From the NCBI RefSeq assembly GCF_030326305.1, contig NZ_JACAKB010000001.1:281027-345026 (forward strand): a stretch of 64,000 nucleotides of DNA, read 5' to 3'. The translations under genes and the position numbers were made by a program. Each line of letters opens with the position of its first letter. The stretch's first letter is position 1. Under the pieces are notes generated by a model. It was not told the origin of the DNA. It did no database searches and saw only the letters and a list, made by a program, of their open reading frames with translations. Origin of the DNA: Myroides odoratimimus (lineage in GTDB: Bacteria; Bacteroidota; Bacteroidia; Flavobacteriales; Flavobacteriaceae). Shown one piece after another: positions 44,351-53,419 of the stretch.

Positions 44351-44382
44351 AAAAGACTGTCTTGTTAGGACAGTCTTTCTTT
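44351..44382. terminator. hairpin terminator
   Basis: AAAAGACTGTC, TTGTTAG loop, GACAGTCTTTCTTTT. It lies next to a decayed or unusual minus-strand small frame ending at 44387 and may be its terminator. Confidence 0.7.
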
Positions 44383-44386
44383 TATA

Positions 44387-44608
44387 TTAATGCTTTACAG
44401 ATTTGGATTTAGGACATACTGTTTTCGATTTTAATTCGTGTACGTAGTTCTTCATATTTCCCTCCATTTCTTTGTTAATGTTTAAAGTTGTATTATTAAT
44501 TTTAATATTATTTTGACTAGATTCTTTAAATGACCCAATAAATTGAGTAGTATAAGTGTAAGATTGTATACAATAAAATATAGTGAAAATTAACAGTTTA
44601 ACCTTTGT
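44387..44608 (-). pseudogene. possible decayed small secreted-protein gene
   Basis: On the minus strand, a 73-codon frame without an ATG at its front reads TKVKLLIFTIFYCIQSYTYT..., which looks like a signal peptide. It then reads SSQNNIKINNTTLNINKEME and ends KSKSVKH with TAA at 44387-44389, followed at once by a hairpin. The codon before TK is TGG, where ATG might be expected, so the start may have been lost. An internal ATG would leave only about 27 residues. No family recognised. Confidence 0.35.
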
Positions 44609-44672
44609 CCAAATCTGGGGCTTGTTACCAACAAAATTATTTTAGAAAACTAATTTTCTATTTTTAAACAGA

Positions 44673-44702
44673 AAAAATCCTAAGCGTTAACTTAGGATTT
44701 TC
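44673..44702 (-). terminator. tRNA-Leu terminator separated from its gene by the inserted element
   Basis: AATCCTAAGC-GTTA-ACTTAGGATT stem-loop of the same family and in the same position relative to GTACTC as the terminators of the other tRNA-Leu genes (58943, 59421, 60135). Its own tRNA now lies at 58550-58635. Confidence 0.8.
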
Positions 44703-44704
44703 TT

Positions 44705-44710
44705 GTACTC
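44705..44710. repeat. attL core GTACTC
   Basis: Left copy of the 6-bp direct repeat bounding the element. In the intact tRNA-Leu loci the same hexamer is the junction between acceptor stem and terminator. Confidence 0.85.
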
Positions 44711-44779
44711 CCGAAGGGACAAATATCGAACAATTTTATTGAAGATGTCGAACGTTTTCAGGAATTATTTCAGGAATGA
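44711..44779 (+). other. stranded 3' end of the serine recombinase gene (22 codons + stop)
   Basis: When GTACTC here is overlaid on GTACTC at 58549-58554, the recombinase frame continues in phase through PKGQISNNFIED and VERFQELFQE to a TGA at 44777-44779. The result would be a 532-residue recombinase with a plausible amphipathic C-terminus. In the integrated state these codons are separated from the rest of the gene by about 13.8 kb and are untranslated. A terminator follows 12 bases later, as expected for the true end of a gene. Confidence 0.85.
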
Positions 44780-44790
44780 GATTAAATGTA

Positions 44791-44826
44791 AAAACCTACA
44801 TCTTGATTTAGGATGTAGGTTTTTTA
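44791..44826. terminator. terminator at the left end of the element
   Basis: AAAACCTACATC, eight-base loop, GATGTAGGTTTTTT, a symmetrical hairpin. It would end the recombinase transcript in the circular form and can stop the leftward drm transcript in the integrated form. Confidence 0.88.
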
Positions 44827-45020
44827 TTTAAGTTTATAATTGGAGAAAGAGGGTTAGCCTCTTTTAATTTGTATGCTTTATAAATAGGGATGTTCACTTT
44901 TTAAATTGCGGTTAGCACCTTATTCGGAAAGTTATAAACTATGATTGAAATTGTTTTAATACTGATATAAAGAAAAAATAATTTATCTTATCTTATCTGT
45001 CCAGTTTAGTATAAGCCTTT

Positions 45021-46955
45021 TCACAGTTTGTTTATTAGGTCTTTAAAATACCCATAATCTTTGTCTATTAATATTCGTCTGTCAAGATAGCAATTGAATT
45101 TTTCGCAAGAGGTTTCGGGTAATAATGTACAACTGAAACAAGCTGAAAGATTCAAGTTTGCTACACCTTGTCCGTGTGTGTGGTAACAAATTGGGTCTGT
45201 TGCACAATCAATTGCGCGAATCATTGAAGATTCAATTAGTTTTCCAATTTTATTGTCATCACAAATTGATGTTATTCCACCATAACTTCCTTCTGAACCC
45301 GCAATTGTGTATATCAAAACTCCGTTCATTTCAAGCTCTTCGTCAATGTAAAGTCGTTCTTGAATGGAAGTTGATGGATAACCACACAAATACTCTAATT
45401 CTTTGATGATTAAATGTGAAAAAGTATGTATTAAAACATATTTCGGATTTAACTCAAAATCTTCATTAAAGTTGGATTCAAAATGTTTTTGATTTCCGAT
45501 AAGAATTTCAATTCGCTCTTTTATTTTAGAATAGTTTTTAATCCAATCATTTAGAACTTCATTGTTAAACTCAAAGAAAATTCCTTCTCCAAAACTTTCA
45601 ATTGCTGGTAAGTACTTTGTTGTTTTTCCAAAAGTTGAAGTAAACTTTTTTACAATACTTTCTTTTGTTATTTTTTCAGTATCCTCATCTTCCAAAATCA
45701 AACTTGATGAAAGAGGTTCTTGTCGTGTAAAAGAAGTTTGAACAGAAGTGATTTTTATTTTATCCATTTTGAAAATAGACTTTATCAAATCATTTTGAAA
45801 AAACGAATTGTCAATTTTGTTGAAAATGAGTTTGTCTTCAACTCTTTCGCTGTCTTTTTCTGTAATGAATTTGTACTCATCAAATCTGTATTGATTTTCA
45901 GTTTTGGCAATTTCAAGTTCTCGTTCGCTAAAATTGTTGTCAATCAATTTTTGAATAATTGTAGCATCAATTTCTATGTTTTTGTAGCGTTTTAAATTTC
46001 TTGAAATTGTTTGTGAATTGCTTCCGTCTTCGTGTTCTTCTCTAATTAAATTGAGTGAATGTTCATTTAACTCGTCATTTGCAGGAATGTAAATACTTGA
46101 CAAAATATTTGGATAATAAACGCTATTACTTGAACGTATAACAGGTTTAAACAAAATATCTGTTTCTTTTGTATTGGGTAATAATTCTTGAATTTTCACT
46201 CTTAAATTGAACAAACCTGAAAGCGTTGTAAAGTTTAATTGCTCTCCGTTTTTTCTTTTTGCAATTATCCAAATACCTTTTAAATCGTCTAACTTGTCAG
46301 AAGTTATATATTCAAAAATTGCATCTTCTGGAACTTGAATATTGCCAAGTGTAATAATACCTTCTTCGCTTACAGTTTCAGTAGATTCTTTTTTATCGTC
46401 TTTTTTCTTGTTTAAAAACATTGCCCATTTATCCCAAGGAATATCAGCAATTTCTCCATTAGGAGATGTTAAAACAAAACGAACTTGTTCTAAATCATAG
46501 AATTTTCTTTTCTTTTCTCGGTTTTGAACATAACAACTATAACATTTTGGCGGATATAAATTTTCTTTGTGTTCCGAATTAACGTTATTTTCCCAATTAT
46601 TTTTCCAATGGTCAATTCTATCAAAACGATTACAATTATTACAATAAAACCATTCGGGAAAATATTTTGCAGATAAAAAGGCGAATTGATTCTCGGGCTT
46701 AAAACCTTGCTTTAATTCATTAACAGGGATTTTTACTAAGTGTTCCAATTGTTGAAAATATCTGCTCAAACGGTTTTTGAAGCGTTTATCAAAGATAAAA
46801 TTATGTTCTTCAAATTTTCCATTTATCTTATCGAAAAAGGGCCATTCATTAAAATTATCAATCAATATAGAACCATCTCTTGTTTCTATAATAGAACCAA
46901 CACCACCATAAGAACTAATGGCTTTTCTTGTTTGTATTTGCTCAAATTGTCCCAT
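45021..46955 (-). CDS. drmB: DrmB-like DUF1998 protein (DISARM defence)
   Basis: 644 residues. The N-terminus RKAISSYGGVGSIIETRDGS is the DrmB opening. A first cysteine cluster (YCNNCNRFDR and PPKCYSC, about 102-145) suggests a zinc site. The C-terminal DUF1998 domain (about 505-644) has HTFSHLIIKELEYLCGY, the loop GSEGSYGGITSICDD, and a Cys-rich end with DCATDPIC, SACFSCTLLPETSCEKFNC and LDRRIL. Family knowledge: DrmB partners DrmA in DISARM and contributes to DNA binding and helicase function. It is the last gene of the operon, with its start overlapping the drmA stop by one base (TAATG). No drmC or methyltransferase gene follows before the element end. Confidence 0.82.
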   Translation of the reverse strand: MGQFEQIQTRKAISSYGGVGSIIETRDGSILIDNFNEWPFFDKINGKFEEHNFIFDKRFKNRLSRYFQQLEHLVKIPVNELKQGFKPENQFAFLSAKYFPEWFYCNNCNRFDRIDHWKNNWENNVNSEHKENLYPPKCYSCYVQNREKKRKFYDLEQVRFVLTSPNGEIADIPWDKWAMFLNKKKDDKKESTETVSEEGIITLGNIQVPEDAIFEYITSDKLDDLKGIWIIAKRKNGEQLNFTTLSGLFNLRVKIQELLPNTKETDILFKPVIRSSNSVYYPNILSSIYIPANDELNEHSLNLIREEHEDGSNSQTISRNLKRYKNIEIDATIIQKLIDNNFSERELEIAKTENQYRFDEYKFITEKDSERVEDKLIFNKIDNSFFQNDLIKSIFKMDKIKITSVQTSFTRQEPLSSSLILEDEDTEKITKESIVKKFTSTFGKTTKYLPAIESFGEGIFFEFNNEVLNDWIKNYSKIKERIEILIGNQKHFESNFNEDFELNPKYVLIHTFSHLIIKELEYLCGYPSTSIQERLYIDEELEMNGVLIYTIAGSEGSYGGITSICDDNKIGKLIESSMIRAIDCATDPICYHTHGQGVANLNLSACFSCTLLPETSCEKFNCYLDRRILIDKDYGYFKDLINKL

Positions 46956-49900
46956 TACTTATTTATTATTTTTACAATGCTATTAGTATCTATTTCTCGC
47001 ATTGACATCATTAAACTCCAATCATCTAAATCGGACATTTTTTTGATCAGAACTTTATAAGTTAAATCACCTTCTTTTGTTGTCCATTTTTCAGATAAAA
47101 CTTCCAATTTTTCCAAAGCATAATCAAGTTGTTTTTTATTTTTGATACGTTCAGAAATAAATATTTTAAGTTCCTTGTAATTTCCTGTAAAATCTTTTGC
47201 TCGTTTGTCTGGATATAATCCTTGCTTGTGTCGGACAAAACAAACCAATAAACTTGCTAAAACTTTGTCTAATGCAATTTCGGTAAATGGTGTAACACTT
47301 AAAGGTTCAACGAATTTGTAATAAGCATTGTTGAACGGAACGTAATTTTCAAAATACGATTTATCTCTTGAACGATTAGCATCCAATAAATTGATTACAA
47401 TTCCTTTGTCTTTTCGTCCAACACGACTAGATGCTTGAATGTATTCAGCAACATTTTTAGGTTGTCCGTTCATTAACATCACATTTAGTCGCTCAATGTC
47501 AATACCAACCGAAAACATATTTGAAGCCAAAACTAAATCTACCGAATTCTGAACGAAAGCGTAACCGTCTTTTGCGACCAAACTAAACGGCATTTCTAAC
47601 TCGTTTAAGAGCTTTTTGATAGAATTACTTTCAATTCTACTTGTCAATTCTTTTGTTCTTCCTGCAAGTCCGAAATAATTAAAACCATACACTTTTTTTG
47701 ACAGTTGATAGCGATTGTGTAAGAGTTTCAAGAAGTCTGAAATTTCTGCAGGAACTTTATTGTAAATCTTTCCAACATCACGTAAACTATTGTAGAATGA
47801 AACAATCGTCCAAAAATTATCTTCTCTGCTAATTGCTTCTTCTTGCGTTAAACTTTCTTTTACTCTGTAATACTTGAACAATTCAATTCTTGCCAAAAGC
47901 AAATTTCCTAAAATACGTATTTGCGAATTTAAAGCTGTTTTTCCTGTTGGCATAAAACCAATATGTTTTCGTTTGCTTTCAGTTGAAACATAAGAAAAGA
48001 AATTATCATCATAAGTTACTCCCATTGGTGGAAAAACATTCAATTCTCTATTTCCATAGAGCATTGCAACTTGTTGTTCGGTGTTTCTTGTTGTTGCTGT
48101 TGAAGTAATGATTTTTGGCTTTCTTTTTCCTTTTGTAGCGAGTAATTCAACGATTGATTCATACAAACCTGTGATTGAACCCAAAGGACCACTTAACAAG
48201 TGTAATTCATCTTGAATAATTAAATCAGGGGGTGATTTTTTATCGTCTAATGAATTGAAAAGATGATGTCCTTCTTCTCTGTGTGAGAGCATCGCAAATT
48301 TATCAACTGTTGCGAAAAGCAATGTTGGTGGATTTTGATAAATTTTATCGTCCACAAAATAAATTGGTAATTCTAGATTAAAAGCACATTCTGAATTTAA
48401 GCAATTGGTCGAGAAAATATTGTTTGTTGCTTTGTAACCCAAATCAAATTTTCCTAAACTATTTTGCGACACTAAATTACAACCGCACCACGAACAACTT
48501 GTAATTGGAAAAGTATTTGCTTTACGATAATCTCCTACTTTTTTGTTATTCAGTTTTGTTATTTCGTCAAATGTTTTTTTGAATATTGTTTGAGCATCTT
48601 TATATGAATTTGGTGTTGTAGAAGCTCCAACCCACATTCCAATTGAAATTTTGTTTTCTCCAAAAAAGTATTCTTCGTTTGGTTTAAAAAATCTTCTCAA
48701 AAAGTCTAACGAAAGAATCAATTTTGTTGCACGTTCAAATTGTTGTGCAGTCAGCAAACGCAATGTATAACGCATAATCACAGAAACTCCGTCCGAATCT
48801 TTTCCGTATAAAATTCTTCTGCTAATTATCGTGAATGCTGTAATTGCCAAATACGCTTCTGTTTTACCGCCACCTGTCGGAAACCAAAGCAAATCAACAA
48901 CGTTGTTTCTGTCGTCAGAATTTTCGTTGATTATTGATTCAAGATTCAACAAGAAAAACGCTAATTGAAAAGGTCTGTAATTAGGTTTGAATGTGTGATT
49001 TTTGAAAAAGTCTAAATCATTGTATTTAAAGTTTTCATCAATTTCAGACAGTTCAATTCCTTTCTTTCCAAACAAATCTTTGTTTGAGATTAGCATTTGA
49101 ATATACATTGCTGTATTTGATAGCAAAAAGGATTTAAAAGCAATTTCATTTTCACTTAGAAAGTCTATATTCTTGATTAGCCTTTCGTATGTTCTGTTCT
49201 GCTTTTCTAAAATTGTGCTTAAAGACTTTTTGTAATTATCTTCTGCATTTGTTTTTTCCTGCTTTGTTATCCAACCTTTATACTCTTGTGCAAAGAGTAT
49301 TAATTTTTGAATGATTGTTGATTTATCTAAGTCAGTCCAAATTGAAAGGTTTTTCAATTCAGTAATATCTTTTAAATTTTCAGGAAAGTCTTCTTTAAAA
49401 GCGTTGCTGTAATTTTTAATATCAACTTCAGGCAAAAACGTAGTTTTTAATTCCGTTGGATTTTTATAGTCATTCCAATTTACTGCACAACCGTGGCCAA
49501 TTGCAAAAGAGTGTTCTTTTCTGTATTGAAAGTTGATTAAGTTTAGTTCTTCGTCAAAAGGGTTTGTTTCAGAAAGTTGTTTGTATGGCAAAAACGTCAC
49601 GCCCGAAATAGAAATTTCACCTTGTAAAATTGCTTTATGATTTAGTTCTGGATTACTAAATGAAAATTTGTTTTTCGGGTGATTCAATTTGTTTGCTAAC
49701 AAAATTTTTATGAATTTGCCATAGTGGGTTTCGTAAATTTTCTTGTAATAGCAAGTAATGATAGAATTATCTTCTTGATTTTGGTCTAAAGGATATTCTT
49801 TTGATTCGTCGAAATTTATCTCTGTTAGATTTAGTTCAACAGTTTTAGGTTCTATTTTTACTCTTTTCCAAAGTCGTCCTAAAAGTAATTCTCCTTTTTT

Positions 49901-50551
49901 ATATGCAACGCTGTCAAGCAACTCTGTTTGTTGTTCGTTTTCTTTAAATCGGCTTCTATAATTGCGAACAGATAAACCGCCTTTATCAAATTCTTCTTTG
50001 TTTAAGGACATTAGTCCGTTTTCGTATTTGAAATACTTGGTAACTGAATTATATGGATTTTCAGAAAACTTTTTGAAATCCTCTTCTGAAATTTCTATCG
50101 TTGCCAATGTTGGTTCTATTTGTGCATATTTTGCGTAACTGAAAGTTACGGTTAAAGTTTTTGCATCTTTTGGAACGCAAAAAGTTAAACCAAAATTTGT
50201 TGGAAAGTATTGATTGGCTTCTGAATATTCTTTTTCAGGTTCTACATTTTTACTTTTGTCAATATCTTTATCAACATTTTCATCAGCATTATTCGTTTCG
50301 GGTGTTTTATTTTCAATGTTAATGTCATCGTCTTCTAATTCTGCATTTGCATCGTGTGTTTCTTTTTCTCCGATAGAAACTTCCATATCACGTTCGGGAA
50401 ACAAAATACCCGAATAATATCTACTCAATGGATAATCTGAAATGATTTCATTTTCATTGTCAGAAATAAAAACATCAGAACCGGGACCAATCAAATTATC
50501 TTTGATTTTATCTCGAAATATCAATCTTGGTTCGTTTAAATAGTTATTCAT
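46955..50551 (-). CDS. drmA: DrmA-like DISARM helicase
   Basis: 1198 residues, near the normal DrmA size. A long N-terminal region (1-530) with an acidic low-complexity stretch (about 65-108) precedes the helicase core: Walker A WFPTGGGKTEAYLA (about 555-568), YTLRLLTAQQFERA (motif Ia region), a Cys cluster CSWCGC and NCLNSEC (about 687-720) typical of an inserted zinc knuckle, motif II QDELHLLSG (about 779), motif III TSTATTRN, and the C-terminal lobe VDLVLASNMFSVGIDIERLN with QASSRVGRKDKG (motif VI). In DISARM, DrmA with DrmB loads on and translocates along phage DNA. The gene overlaps drmE by 8 bases and drmB by one. Confidence 0.83.
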   Translation of the reverse strand: MNNYLNEPRLIFRDKIKDNLIGPGSDVFISDNENEIISDYPLSRYYSGILFPERDMEVSIGEKETHDANAELEDDDINIENKTPETNNADENVDKDIDKSKNVEPEKEYSEANQYFPTNFGLTFCVPKDAKTLTVTFSYAKYAQIEPTLATIEISEEDFKKFSENPYNSVTKYFKYENGLMSLNKEEFDKGGLSVRNYRSRFKENEQQTELLDSVAYKKGELLLGRLWKRVKIEPKTVELNLTEINFDESKEYPLDQNQEDNSIITCYYKKIYETHYGKFIKILLANKLNHPKNKFSFSNPELNHKAILQGEISISGVTFLPYKQLSETNPFDEELNLINFQYRKEHSFAIGHGCAVNWNDYKNPTELKTTFLPEVDIKNYSNAFKEDFPENLKDITELKNLSIWTDLDKSTIIQKLILFAQEYKGWITKQEKTNAEDNYKKSLSTILEKQNRTYERLIKNIDFLSENEIAFKSFLLSNTAMYIQMLISNKDLFGKKGIELSEIDENFKYNDLDFFKNHTFKPNYRPFQLAFFLLNLESIINENSDDRNNVVDLLWFPTGGGKTEAYLAITAFTIISRRILYGKDSDGVSVIMRYTLRLLTAQQFERATKLILSLDFLRRFFKPNEEYFFGENKISIGMWVGASTTPNSYKDAQTIFKKTFDEITKLNNKKVGDYRKANTFPITSCSWCGCNLVSQNSLGKFDLGYKATNNIFSTNCLNSECAFNLELPIYFVDDKIYQNPPTLLFATVDKFAMLSHREEGHHLFNSLDDKKSPPDLIIQDELHLLSGPLGSITGLYESIVELLATKGKRKPKIITSTATTRNTEQQVAMLYGNRELNVFPPMGVTYDDNFFSYVSTESKRKHIGFMPTGKTALNSQIRILGNLLLARIELFKYYRVKESLTQEEAISREDNFWTIVSFYNSLRDVGKIYNKVPAEISDFLKLLHNRYQLSKKVYGFNYFGLAGRTKELTSRIESNSIKKLLNELEMPFSLVAKDGYAFVQNSVDLVLASNMFSVGIDIERLNVMLMNGQPKNVAEYIQASSRVGRKDKGIVINLLDANRSRDKSYFENYVPFNNAYYKFVEPLSVTPFTEIALDKVLASLLVCFVRHKQGLYPDKRAKDFTGNYKELKIFISERIKNKKQLDYALEKLEVLSEKWTTKEGDLTYKVLIKKMSDLDDWSLMMSMREIDTNSIVKIINK

Positions 50552-53006
50552 CTACCAAAGTCTTTTTAATTATTGTTTTTTCTTGAATTGTTGCGGTTAG
50601 TTTTTCTAAAATTTCATTCGGTAATTTTTTTAGAGAATCGCTTTTTTCTTCTTTGTTAGAAGCAATATAATCTAACAAATCATTACCCAAAATCTTTCCT
50701 GCTTGTTGTCTTATGGAATGGTCTTTTTTAGAATAAATTTTAAATTTTTCAAATTCAGTTACGATTAAATCGTATGAACAGTTATTATTCATATTTATAC
50801 ATAATTCTCTAATGGCTTCCAAAGTTTTAACTCTTGGAAATCTTGTCGAGGATTTTTCATCTAAATATAGACGGAATGTGTTGAAATTGATTTTAAATGA
50901 CGTAAATAATGAGTTGTAAAATTCTTCTAAATTGCTAAATTGTTTTGATAGGTCTTTCAAAGTTTGTTTCCAACTGTCTGCATATTTATCAAATGAGTCC
51001 AATAAATTTTCTGTGTCAAATATTTTTAAAATTTTTAGAAACTCATCTTTGCTATTATTTTGATAAAAACGTATAGTGGCATTTTCATAGACTTCACCAA
51101 TAGTCGTTTTGATTTGTTCGTTATTTTCTACTAGAAATACTCCTTTTGAAGAATCAAACTTATCTTTAGTTCCATCACTAAACTCAATCTCATAAATTGA
51201 ATGTCCTTTCGGTAAATCAATAGTTTCATAAGGATTGTTTCTAAATTCTTCGTTATTCAAATCAAAAGAAAATATATCATCTAATTCTCGTTTATTTATT
51301 TCAGTTGAATGAACAAAATCTGTTTTAAAAAAAATCAATCTGTCCTTATGATTCAATCTTATTTTTTCTAGATTTTGGTATGCTCGCTCGACATTGTCAA
51401 ATGAAATTTCATCTAAATTTTTGTAATTAAGAATTTCGCAATAACCCTTTATAGATTTGATTTTTGAGTATAAATTAATGTTATTCAAATAGGGAATGAT
51501 TATTATTTGCCTTTCCGAATTTTGTTGCTTGTCATTTATCCATTTGTCTAAATATAGTTTTAAATTATCAATCCTTTTATCACTGATTAGATGGATATTA
51601 TTTATCTTTTCATTTTTTATTTGAGTGTAAACAGCATCATAATTTTTTTTCTCAACAACAAGATAAACTGGTTTAGGATTACTTTCTTTTGCTTTCTGCT
51701 TGATATAATTCCATTTCAAATTTTCATTTTCCAATATACAGGAAAGTTTTGAGAACAAATTAAAAATACGGTCAGTATAGCCTTTGATTGTATCAGGGTT
51801 GTAAATGTTTTTTTCGTAGAAAAAGTTATTTAACTCATCTAAAAAAGCTTCGCTTTGAAAAAAATGATTAAGTCGATCTAAATATTCTTGATAAATTCCT
51901 TTTGAAAGATTAGTATTTACCAAAATCATTCTCAAAAAGAAATTGGTGTATTTCAAAATGAAAGTGAAGTTGACCTTGCTTTCATCTTTTAGTATCTCAC
52001 ATTCTTTAAAAATTTCTATAAATGAAGAATATAGGTTGCTATTGTTTAATGTGACCTTCGTTATTTCATTTGGTATTTCGTTGTTTGCTATTTTTACTTC
52101 ATCATTTGACCACCACCATTCCAAAAATTGATTTTCAGAATTTGGTTTATCTGTTCCGATTACAATTATGTTTTTGTATTTTTCTCTGTATTTTTCTTGA
52201 AGAATAAAGTCAAAAGAATTTCTATATTTTGCGTCACCAATAATTATGATTTCATCAAATTGGTGATTTCCGTTTAAAAGAAAATTTTGTGCAGAATTAA
52301 AGTCGTTACAACATTCAACTAAATAACTAAAAAATGGTAAATCATTACTGATTTTTCCGTTCTTGTTTGTATATCTTATCGGCAAAAAATTACTTTCTCT
52401 AAAAAATGATTTTTCAGCAATTACTAAGGTTCTATTTTTAAAATCTGTTATAAAAGGAAATTTTTCATTGAAAGTTGCACTTAAAAATGAGCGATATCTA
52501 TCTATGTTTTTTGAAGCATTTTTATTATCAACCAGATTCGGATTTAGCTTCGTAAAATTAGGTTTGTCAAAAAAGAAATCAACTATTCCAAGTTCATTTT
52601 TTTTCGGAAATTGGAAGTTTATTTTTACTTTTTCATTATAAGTGCTTTTTACAATAAAAATCCGATGTTCTTTATTGTGTTTTTTGTAAATCAAATCTCC
52701 ATTATTCAGTATAGGTAATCTGTTTTTTTCGTAATTGAAAAAACTTTGGAAAAGTTTGATTAATACGATTGAATGAAAAATGGAAGTAAAAAAGTTTTCC
52801 CTATATTCTTCTTCAGGTATGCTTATGAAAAAATCCTTTTTTTCAGCGTTATCGTTAAGGATATACTGGTAAATCAAATGAAAGTTTGCAAAGTCAAATA
52901 TGCTGTACTTTTCAAAATCAGTTTCTCTTAAATTGATTTCGTCAGCGTAACATTCCTTTATTTCGGAATAAATAAGGTTTAAATAGTCTTTGATTTGTTT
53001 TTTCAT
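50544..53006 (-). CDS. DrmE-like protein (class 2 DISARM accessory)
   Basis: 820 residues, first gene of the operon, overlapping the drmA-like gene by 8 bases. It is rich in N, K, F and I with no membrane span. A central region (about 255-300) with DEIIIIGDAKYRN and NIIVIGTDKP has a Rossmann-like look, and NERQIIIIPYLNNINLY around 525 repeats the pattern, suggesting a degenerate nucleotide-binding or helicase-like fold. No intact Walker or nuclease motif was found. Position before drmA-drmB and size match DrmE of class 2 DISARM. The assignment rests on context and general resemblance, so it is less certain than for its neighbours. Confidence 0.6.
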   Translation of the reverse strand: MKKQIKDYLNLIYSEIKECYADEINLRETDFEKYSIFDFANFHLIYQYILNDNAEKKDFFISIPEEEYRENFFTSIFHSIVLIKLFQSFFNYEKNRLPILNNGDLIYKKHNKEHRIFIVKSTYNEKVKINFQFPKKNELGIVDFFFDKPNFTKLNPNLVDNKNASKNIDRYRSFLSATFNEKFPFITDFKNRTLVIAEKSFFRESNFLPIRYTNKNGKISNDLPFFSYLVECCNDFNSAQNFLLNGNHQFDEIIIIGDAKYRNSFDFILQEKYREKYKNIIVIGTDKPNSENQFLEWWWSNDEVKIANNEIPNEITKVTLNNSNLYSSFIEIFKECEILKDESKVNFTFILKYTNFFLRMILVNTNLSKGIYQEYLDRLNHFFQSEAFLDELNNFFYEKNIYNPDTIKGYTDRIFNLFSKLSCILENENLKWNYIKQKAKESNPKPVYLVVEKKNYDAVYTQIKNEKINNIHLISDKRIDNLKLYLDKWINDKQQNSERQIIIIPYLNNINLYSKIKSIKGYCEILNYKNLDEISFDNVERAYQNLEKIRLNHKDRLIFFKTDFVHSTEINKRELDDIFSFDLNNEEFRNNPYETIDLPKGHSIYEIEFSDGTKDKFDSSKGVFLVENNEQIKTTIGEVYENATIRFYQNNSKDEFLKILKIFDTENLLDSFDKYADSWKQTLKDLSKQFSNLEEFYNSLFTSFKINFNTFRLYLDEKSSTRFPRVKTLEAIRELCINMNNNCSYDLIVTEFEKFKIYSKKDHSIRQQAGKILGNDLLDYIASNKEEKSDSLKKLPNEILEKLTATIQEKTIIKKTLVDE

Positions 53007-53025
53007 TTAATATCATTCTCGTTTT

Positions 53026-53087
53026 CTATGCTGTTCGTTTAGAGTGTTGTATAATATTGTTTTTTTATAAAACAAACCACAGCATAG
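53026..53087. repeat. 9-bp inverted repeat around the drm operon promoter region
   Basis: CTATGCTGT at 53026-53034 and its exact complement ACAGCATAG at 53079-53087, 44 bases apart, 20 bases upstream of the drmE-like start. On the minus strand a TTTG, 19 bases, TATACAAC arrangement lies between and over the arms, so the dyad may be an operator. Confidence 0.55.
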
Positions 53088-53346
53088 TTTCAAAAAAAGC
53101 CTAACCATATACTTATTTGTTTATAATACACTACTAATATAATTAGTTTATTGTAAATTAAATACTTAACAAACTAACTTAAATTTTGATAGCGAAATAA
53201 TTAGATAATATTAATTCTTTTCAAACATAATATAATTTCACTAATCTCTATTACGGAAATCCGTAAACCCCTCAATATTTTGAGTCTATCTGCAATTTCA
53301 ATACAAAACTAACGACTTCGGAGTAGTTTTCCAGCCCTCTGCAAGA

Positions 53347-53419
53347 GCAAGTAGTTTTGATGGCATGAACTCAATTTCGAGTGCCTCAAAACATAACTTG
53401 CTGTTATCTTTTCGATAAC
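53347..53419. repeat. nested stem-loop plus adjacent perfect hairpin
   Basis: Outer arms GCAAGT and ACTTGC, next GTTTTGA and TCAAAAC, then GGCA and TGCC, innermost CTC and GAG, all properly nested over 55 bases. A separate 6-bp perfect hairpin, GTTATC/GATAAC, follows after one base. Confidence 0.7.

Larger units (their letters stand above)
44218..45020. other. host/element junction region
   Basis: 803 bases without a confident intact gene. From left to right: a possible decayed small gene with its hairpin (44351-44608), the displaced tRNA-Leu terminator (44673-44702), the attL core (44705-44710), the stranded 3' end of the recombinase gene (44711-44779), a terminator (44791-44826), and a smaller hairpin AAAGAGG/CCTCTTT (44846-44864). 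The rest is a plain AT-rich stretch to the drmB-like stop codon. Confidence 0.8.

Noticed and set aside
44711-44779. A truncated tRNA 3' end at the left boundary
   Set aside because: CTCCCGAAGGGAC resembles a tRNA acceptor/T-arm fragment at first sight, but there is no complementary 5' half. The sequence is instead explained, codon for codon, as the recombinase 3' end.
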